A stretch of DNA of 64,000 nt from Limnephilus marmoratus (taxonomy: Eukaryota > Arthropoda > Insecta > Trichoptera > Limnephilidae), in NCBI GenBank assembly GCA_917880885.1, contig OU862913.1, forward strand, positions 6,696,001-6,760,000, given 5' to 3'. Shown piece by piece: positions 56,634-64,000 of the stretch. The position numbers and the translations under genes are program-made. The notes under the pieces are model-generated. The model was not told the origin of the DNA. It worked only from the letters and a program-made list of their open reading frames with translations, and made no database searches. Numbering within the stretch: position 1 is the first letter of the stretch; the number at the start of each line of letters is the position of its first letter.

Positions 56634-56786
56634 ACAGCACTAATGTGGAGACAGTTGCCATCAAGACCGATCTGGTATCCCGAGAAGAAGATGAAGACAG
56701 TTTTCCTTATATGGAAATTGACGTAAACCTGTCGGATGTTAAAAAAGAATCCTTAGAACGCATTCAAACAATGAACCAGACACCAG
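56634..56786 (+). CDS. Zinc-finger gene 2, acidic internal exon
   Basis: A 153-bp phase 1-1 exon between GATTTTGCAG and GTAAAA. It encodes DSTNVETVAIKTDLVSREE, then YMEIDVNLSDVKKE and MNQTPG. It is a homologue of exons at 17542 and 18993. The first motif is IKTD, the second VKKE. It joins the finger exon in phase across a 119-bp intron. Confidence 0.78.
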
Positions 56787-56905
56787 GTAAAACCGATTTT
56801 CGTTGGAAGATTCAACAATCTAACATAATAGTACCCATTTTTTCACTTAGATTATAAGTCTTAATGTATCTTTTTAGCTATATCCTTTTTCAAATCTGTC
56901 AACAG

Positions 56906-57396
56906 ATCTGAAGACGCATCCTGTGGATAAACGATTATCTTATCCTCGTCATTACTCCTGCTCTCATAAGAATAATTTTATAAGTCACCTTCGCAGCCAT
57001 ACTAGAGTTGAACTTTTTTCAGGTTCCAAGTGCAACTGTTCAAGTTCTCAAAAGGAATATTTGAGGAAACATATGCTGGTTCACAGTGAAGAAAAACCTT
57101 TTTCTTGTTCCGAGTGTAACTATTCGTATTCTCGAAAGGGCAATCTGACGATCCGCAAGCTGACTCACAGTGGAGAAAAACATTTTTCTTGTTCCGAGTG
57201 CAACTATTCATGCTATCAAAAGAGCAGTCTGACGATCCACAACCTGACTCACAGTGAAGAAAAACCTTTTACTTGTTCCGAGTGCAACTATTCATGCTCT
57301 CGAAACGGAAGTCTGAAGATCCACATGGTTACTCACAGTGGAGAAAAACCTTTTTCTTGTTCCGATGTAACGTTAAAAGATATTGTACCTATTTGA
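56906..57396 (+). CDS. Zinc-finger gene 2, terminal exon with decayed fingers
   Basis: Opens after GTCAACAG with DLKTHPVDKRL, the same start as gene 1 (DKITDLKMRPGEK). Only about five finger units remain. The first lacks its first cysteine pair, the second reads SKCNCSSSQKEY without the normal C-x2-C, and the third has the first His replaced (NLTIRKLTH). Two units (HFSCSECNYSCYQKSSLTIH and FTCSECNYSCSRNGSLKIH) look functional. The exon stops early at FSCSDVTLKDIVPI, where a frame shift replaces the next finger. It is either a degenerating paralogue or a pseudogene. Confidence 0.65.
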
Positions 57397-57457
57397 ATAT
57401 GTGAATTACATGTTTACTCTGAAATATAAAGCATGAGTAAATAATATGCCCAAAGAA

Positions 57458-57463
57458 AATAAA
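57458..57463 (+). other. Candidate polyadenylation signal of zinc-finger gene 2
   Basis: AATAAA lies 62 bp after the stop codon in the motif AAAATAAAAG. Confidence 0.45.
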
Positions 57464-57539
57464 AGATGCTAGCTCAGAAAATGTATAAATTTATTAATCA
57501 AGTAAACATCAAAATATGCATGAGACTCTATCATTAAAT

Positions 57540-57996
57540 TATATTATAAATATGCCCAGGGCCGCTAAGGCTCGATGAAAACCTTAGGTAGAAGTTATTG
57601 TTAAATTAACTAAATATTATTACGAAGTTAAATGTTTCTAGTATCTGTGCGGATAATTAAACTACGAGTGGACGCCATCTCATTGCAAATTTTACAACCC
57701 AACGAGAAAGGTTGAAAGTTAAGCAGATAACCATTATGAAACTAATAATAATAAATTTGTTGGCAACGTTACGTAGATCGTAGAACCTGATGCTTGCTTG
57801 ACGCGGCCTTGTGCCTGGATTTCTGTGTTGTGGGAGCCATCCTCCCGGTAGAACGCTTCAAGACTCACTGCTTGCGGGGAGCTAGCAAGCCGCTCACTCT
57901 AGAGACATCACGTGGACCATGCGATTAAGGTCCGTGCATACAATGCTGTGCAACGATAATAAGCAATTCCGTAGCAATAAGGTAGGAACTGCTACA
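57540..57996 (-). repeat. Candidate LTR of a minus-strand retrotransposon
   Basis: On the minus strand a purine tract GGCGGAGGGATAA (58009-57997) is followed by TGTAGCAGTTCC, the exact layout of a polypurine tract and 3' LTR start. The following 450 bp are of mixed composition, unlike the AT-rich sequence to the right. The other end of the LTR and a partner LTR were not found, so the left limit is a guess. Confidence 0.45.
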
Positions 57997-58928
57997 TTAT
58001 CCCTCCGCCAAAGAAGAAAAAAAAATTCCAAAGGAATTTTTTTTTTTTTTTTAAGCCACCTGGCGCTTAGTATGAGTGAAAGATATTCTGCTGATCATGC
58101 CTCTGAAATTTCCATAGACGGGTGGAAAATGTCCATAAACTTCTTGCAGACTGTTATGAAGAAGACTCCAAGAAGCTGTTTTGACCAGTCCAAGGATTGA
58201 AATGACTCCCAAATCAGAGAGTAAGCAGATGAAAGTGGCAGCTGAACAGGATCCCTCAAGTGTGTGGTGATGCTTGAAGTTGTGAGAAGGTTACTGCTGA
58301 AACTGCAATACGATGTCCAATGTTTTGTCTTCTATTTGTATCTTCTAAGACATCTAAGGGAAAAATCCTCCTTCTTGGTGACGAAGAACTGCAGGCTGTA
58401 TCCAGTAAGAACTTCCAAATAGACTTCTGCATATTACTACCGCACTGATTGAAGTGGGAGCCAAATGTAGGGGTGTAGTCCCATAATAATAAGGTGAAGT
58501 CCAAAATGATGAGGCCAAGTGGAGCCAAGACTGCTTGAAAGAACGGCCAAAGTATTCATGAAGAAGAACGTCCTTCAAATGTGATGATTTCTTGAATGTG
58601 TAAGTTGTTGAAGGCCAGATGTAGTGGTCCAGATGTGAAGGTCCGTCAGAAGTCCAAATGTAGAAAATCTTCTTGAAGTTCCCTAAAGCTAAAACTTCCT
58701 AAATCATGGTATACCCGCGAAGAAAGATAAAATATCACGAAGAATAATAATATAAGACTCAATAAATCTTTGTAAACATCCTTTACAATTAAATCCACAC
58801 AAAATAATTCCGCAAGAAAAAAATTCTAATTAAAAAAACAAAGTATAACGATAATTCCGACATTGCGAGAGAAATTATCAAAGTTTTTTTTTTTAAAATT
58901 AATTAAATTAGAATTTATTGAATTATTC

Positions 58929-59250
58929 TAATCATTAGTCAAATTTTAGGTATTGAAAACCGAATAATGTTTTGATTTCAAACAAATATGTATATAATAA
59001 ATTTGAAATATTTGAAAACTGTTTAAAACAGCAATATGATAAAAAAAAATCCACGACTAAAGACCTCATTATATCAAATAAATTATAAAAAAACAAACTT
59101 AAAATCATTTGTCAAAATTAGGGTAATGAAAACCCAATATTATATTGATTCCAAAGCAAAAGCATATAAGTTTATTGAAGTTAAAATATTTGAAAACTGT
59201 ATCAAACAGTCATGTCATAAAATTTCCAAGACAAAAGTCCAAATCTGCTG
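58929..59250. repeat. Two-copy degenerate tandem repeat, about 170 bp
   Basis: Two adjacent units share AATCATT-GTCAAA, TATTTGAAAACTGT followed by AAACAG, and TCCA-GAC-AAAG. Identity is loose (roughly two thirds). They may be the visible part of a longer decayed array. Confidence 0.6.
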
Positions 59251-62200
59251 AAGTAATATTAATGAAATTAAATAAATGGCAAATCATATTCATATGATAA
59301 TGATAAGATAAAGATAAAGTTGTAGTCGATCACATATGAGTGAGCAAAATTTAAATAAACAATAAATGCACTATGCTGCTAAAAAAATGTGAATAAACAC
59401 AATAATTTATATACTGGGTAAATCCCAAAGTTCAAGTTACTTCCCATATGAACATAAAGGAAAAATGTTTGTTTCAAATCTGAAGGAAGAACCAAACAAA
59501 TTATTGAAAGATTCATCGTGCAATTTCCCTGACTAAGAGGAGAATGGCACAAGGAAGGAACACGTATCCTAAAACACAAAACATAAACCAGAAAACCACC
59601 CCAATTAACCATTTATGATAAACCTAGAACGGTTCCAAAAAAAAAAATATTTTTTTTTTTTTTTGCTATTAATTTGCTAAAAGAAATTTCCAAGATTTCA
59701 ACAATTATTGAGAATTTATATTCCCCAAAATAATTATAATTAAATTACACTTAAACCCGATTCAAAATTTATTATATTAATATGTAAATTTTTATTCGAT
59801 CAACACACATAAATTTAAAATCGAACCCCGAAAATGTTCAATATTTCACACAAATCCTCTATCTAAAGATAACGGAATTACTTCCTTTAAAATATGAACA
59901 GTGAATGAAAATTATCGAAAACGTAACTCGTCATAAAGCTTCAACTATTTGATTTTCCTCACAATATCCATTATAAAACCTCATATTGAGATGGAAAAGA
60001 AAAGGAAAATACCCACACATAACATAACGTTATATACTTCAAAATACATATCTTATTTGCGGAGGACAAGAGACCTACCCTCATCATAGGAAATACATCT
60101 ACGCCAAGGGTTCCTCTCTCTTCCTGCGGTTGAGAAGACTAGGATAAACTACCTAAATCTAACTCTACGATCAATTCCCATAAAAGGAATTGTGCTGTGA
60201 ACTCAGAGGCCCTAAACTAAAGCATGGAACACGAAAACAAATAACTGACGTACTCAGAGGATTAGAAAACTAACATGTCACGCGTTAATATCGTCCCGCT
60301 GCAAGATAAGAATAAAAAAATAGTGAAATAATTTCCACCATGATTAAGGACGAGGCTTAAAAGTTAAAATCCGAAAAAATAAGCCGCAATTACCCCCTGA
60401 ACAAACTACAAAACTGACAAAACAAAACAAGACAGCACAAAACACTCGTTCAACGTTCAAACCCGTGTTCAAAATTTGAACGCTGAAAGTGTGAGTGAGA
60501 AATAAAAACTTCGCAATGAGGCCGAACAAAACGAAATATTAATTTCCCCATAACAAAAAATAATCCCTAAATTGCAAAATACCTTCGCGAGATATCATAT
60601 ATCGAAGTATCTCATATTGTAACCAAAGGTATAGTCATTTTGCAAGACCCAAAAAAAAACTCCAAAATGTTCAACATTAATAGTTGATGTGCAAATAATG
60701 CAACAGCATATGACGAAGAAAAATAATATTATATTATTATTATTAAATTTCTTAAAATAAAATTTATTGAAAAAACAAAGTTATGTTTGTCATCGTGAAG
60801 CTAAATTGTTCTGAATAATTCATTTTATGATGAATGAAAAGTACATAATGCAATATGAGCAATGTAAAACAATATGATGTAAAACATACGTACTTAGTGC
60901 AATTTCAAGGTAGCATAATGTCATCTCAGGTAAAGCAATGTGATATTGAAAAACGTAGAACAATGAGAAAAGTAGTAAAGCGATGAGAATGTGAGATATC
61001 TGTGAAATCCGACTCCAAAAATTACGAAGTTGTAAGCGAAGCATAAGACCAATTGTTATGACGTTTGAATTGTAAAATTATACTCAAAAGAAGAATGAAA
61101 GCATAAACCAACATTTCCATTATAACATTTAAAATCCCAAAAGAGGTATGTAACAATGAGATGCAAGGTAATACCGAAGACTATTCAATTGAGTAATGTA
61201 TTTTAAATAAATAAAACCGGAAGAATAATTTATAATAATTACGAACTCAACCACTCATGTTGTATTTGGAACGAAAGAATAATGTTATGAAAGTTTTCCA
61301 TATTTTAGAACAATAAACAAAATTCGCTGCCCAAACAAAGTTCTGTATAACCTTTAAAATCCCTAATATAGGTAAGTTATAACAAAGCCGTGAGTGACCC
61401 GCCAATTCAATTTAAATATAAAACATATAAACCAAACATTTCTTGTATAAACTCAATAACCCTTTCAAGGATGCCATACTAAACGAAAATTGATAAGTAC
61501 CTACTAAAAGTAGAATGGAAAATAAATTAGTTTTACTTCCAAATAAATTTTAAACCCAAATAACGACATCTATATTTGTGACGAGGTGAGATAAAAAAAA
61601 ATTTTGAATAAAATAGTTTATATTTGACTTGTATAGCATTTAAATACCCAAGATGATTAAGATGATAACCCAAAATAAGCGCTAAAACTTAGATAACATA
61701 ACACCAAAAGTTAACTAATTCTCCAAAAAAAAAAATTTTTTTTTTTTTTTTTTTATAAATAATCCTCTTCTAAAATATATAATATGTAAATTACGGGTAA
61801 GTCCAGCTATCACACGTAACACACATTAGTATATGATAAGCAGTGAAAAATTCAAGATTTTAGTAATTGTTAAAAATTTGAAATTAACGCAATTGCATTC
61901 AAAATACGTGATCCATGGTAAATTGAAAGGAACCGAATATAATTCAAAACGTTTAACAAGGAACAAGAAGCCAATAAATTCCCATTATATAATTCATCAA
62001 TTCAAGTTATTGAAGGATTCCAAAGAAATTAACACAAACTATATACAAAACTTCTGTGAAAACAATCAACAACTCAACCGAAATTACAAAATAAAGTAAT
62101 TTAACATGACCTCTTATCCATGATGAAAATGCTAAACTGGACCTTGGTAATTCCCATTGAATACTTGACGTCTCGTATCCAACGGCAATGTGAAGGAAAC

Positions 62201-62458
62201 CAGCATCTCTGAAATACACGATTGGACGCATTTAAATAATAAAGCAAAATTAAGATTTAACTTCGAAATACATGAAAGGAGAACCATTCCCAAATAAAAA
62301 TTATAAAGAATTACTATAATGAAACAAATGAGGATTATCCCAAAACCGAAATGAAGAATTCCCAAGAAAGAAGAAAAAATATTCCCATGTTTCTAAAAAA
62401 ATTATTTAAAATATATTCATATCAGAATATTAACCAAAGTTGTAAAAATTCAAATGAG

Positions 62459-62690
62459 TTTTACCCAAGATGTCCGTAACGATTATAATATACTTGAGTG
62501 GTATGTAAAGTTTAAAGTAATTTGAAACTATAAAATATCGGAAGGTAGAGAAAAATATTCTTGAATTCCATTGAAATGAAATTTTACCTAAAGTTCTGTA
62601 ACATTAATTATAATAATTTTTATAAAGTACGAAAATATCGTTCGGTAGTAATTATAATTATATGCCAAAAATAAATTTAATTGTATATTG
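62459..62690. repeat. Two-copy degenerate tandem repeat, about 123 bp
   Basis: Units start TTTTACCCAAGATGTCCGTAAC and TTTTACCTAAAGTTCTGTAAC in register, and both contain AATATCG followed by CGGTAG. The second unit is shorter at its end. Confidence 0.55.
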
Positions 62691-64000
62691 TAGCAATAGA
62701 AACCCCGTTCTACTAATGTTAAACTTAAGTCGCATAAAATACAAGTCAATAAAATTGAAGCAAATACCGCACCAATAATTTATAAAACTTCGAAGCCTGA
62801 AATAAATTACGGTAATATGTTGACTTAGCAACCCATATCAATGTTTAAAGATGAATTACGCTTACAAAAAAAATTAACTTTCCATTTCAAAAGTGAGATA
62901 TAATCAGGAAATTACTTGTAAACCTTGTAGTAGCACCATACTGCAATAAAATTTAAAAATTGAATCGCGTGAACAAAAAAAATTTTTATGACAATAATAT
63001 GCAGTTACCGGATAATAAATGTAAGGTATGAAAAAGTATTCAATATCGAAGAAGTTACTTGTGTCGCATGACAAAAAAACTTGTTTAATCTTGAGAAATA
63101 CAAAAATACTGTATTTACAATTTATTAATTTATAAACCACAAATCACATGGCGAAACCATAAGTATTCATCCAAACCTAGGTAAATCCAAAGTTTATTTT
63201 TTTTTTTTGAAACTTTCTAAACGCTGCGTATGGAAAAAGCAAAACCACCATGACTCATGCAACTTGTGCGTGAAGTACATAGTGCCGTGTATTAAGAATA
63301 ATTACCATGTTATTATGAATAATGCACTAGACAATCGTCCGGTAAATAACATGCGCCAATAATACGTACAATGCAATGAATTTATTAACAGGAAATTAAA
63401 ACCAAATATGAAGTATTATTTAAAGATCATTAACATTATGTTTTCAAAAGGAACATTACATTTATAGAACTTCGCTAGAAATATTGACAAACTTGAATTA
63501 CACGGCAAAATTAAACACATTCGATTAATGAACAATTAATTAATTTTAATAAAACTTACCAAGAGACATCGGAATCAAGGAATAACGGGATTATTTCTCA
63601 ACATGTGAAACCTCACAGCAATCGAATAATTATCAGGTGTACATAGAATCATTATCATAAACTCATCCTGCAAAGTGATGCCATCTTTTTATCTTATATT
63701 TTTATACCTACCTATGAATGGAGGAAAAACAATTAATACACAAGACACCAACGTTTCTCATTACTTAATAACGAACAATGAAAAGATAATATATGATATG
63801 ATTTAGGTGAAATGAGAGGAATGAGTGAGTCTTGAAGCTAAATAGCGAAGCGGAGAAAATGTTATTATTATTTTATTTTTTATTTTTATTTTTTTTTTTT
63901 TTTTTTAATAAATAAAATTAATATGAGGACTCACCCAGCAACACAGAACTTCAAACACAACGTCAAACAAGCAATCCGAAACGTTATCAACCATTATACA

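Larger units (their letters stand above)
58010..64000. other. AT-rich non-coding region with degenerate tandem repeats
   Basis: About 6 kb without a supported gene on either strand; open frames are short and without domains. If 57540-57996 is a 3' LTR, this would be the untranslated 3' side of that element, running out of the window. Degenerate repeats occur at 58929-59250 (unit about 170 bp), 61120-61660 and 62459-62690 (unit about 123 bp). Self-complementary A-run/T-run blocks recur at 58014-58052, 59637-59662 and 61724-61753. A near-homopolymer T tract is at 63888-63906. Confidence 0.5.

Noticed and set aside
57919..58200. 93-codon plus frame
   Set aside because: It runs through the candidate polypurine tract and an A/T homopolymer block and lacks any domain.
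61833..62099. Short frames of the AT-rich region (also 59036, 60820, 62904)
   Set aside because: They are Lys/Asn/Ile-rich, short, in both strands and without domains, as expected by chance in AT-rich DNA.

Overview
This 64 kb window is animal, almost certainly insect, nuclear DNA made mostly of transposable elements, many inserted inside one another. The mix fits Lepidoptera best: BEL/Pao, Ty3/gypsy and copia LTR elements, piggyBac-like DNA transposons with TTAA ends, several APE-type LINEs, a tRNA-headed SINE family and a Penelope-like scrap. Species assignment is inference. No rRNA gene, stand-alone tRNA gene or CRISPR array was seen.

The only probable host genes are two linked members of one C2H2 zinc-finger family. 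Gene 1 has acidic exons at 17542-17694 and 18993-19148 and a 13-finger terminal exon at 19235-20361. Gene 2 has a first coding exon at 43246-43453, an acidic exon at 56634-56786 and a decayed finger exon at 56906-57396. Gene 2's first intron is about 13 kb and swollen by a LINE, an intact-looking gypsy element and LINE fragments. The short acidic exons are phase 1-1 and carry psi-K-x-E/D motifs that look like SUMO sites. A dead copy of gene 2's first exon lies at 41724-41836.

Layout. 480-13047: a BEL/Pao element with a CCTTG target duplication, carrying a second BEL/Pao on the opposite strand (2626-8113, GTTAC duplication) and a copia 3' fragment (about 10290-11218). 13159-16930: a minus-strand LINE split by a SINE (16269-16706). 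17.2-22.5 kb: zinc-finger gene 1, a second SINE and small scraps. 22741-25908: an internally deleted gypsy element. 26330-26906: a piggyBac remnant. 27382-29597: a non-coding LTR element containing a 21-copy 22-bp minisatellite. 30928-38422: a piggyBac-like element whose intron-bearing transposase gene is broken by a near full-length LINE (33051-37309) and a 136-bp Penelope-like insert with a hammerhead-like motif. 42226-42815: a palindromic MITE. 43.7-48.1 kb: an L2/CR1-like LINE. 48488-53562: a gypsy element whose two LTRs look identical. 53.6-56.6 kb: LINE and RTE fragments. 57.5-64 kb: AT-rich, repeat-bearing DNA without genes, possibly the 3' side of a large minus-strand LTR element running off the window.

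Nearly every coding element is broken. Both BEL elements have lost their reverse transcriptase core but keep Gag, protease and integrase sequence. The youngest element by LTR identity is the 48.5-53.6 kb gypsy element, broken only by one apparent frame shift. The order of insertion can be read from target duplications at many junctions, which makes the window a good record of TE succession.
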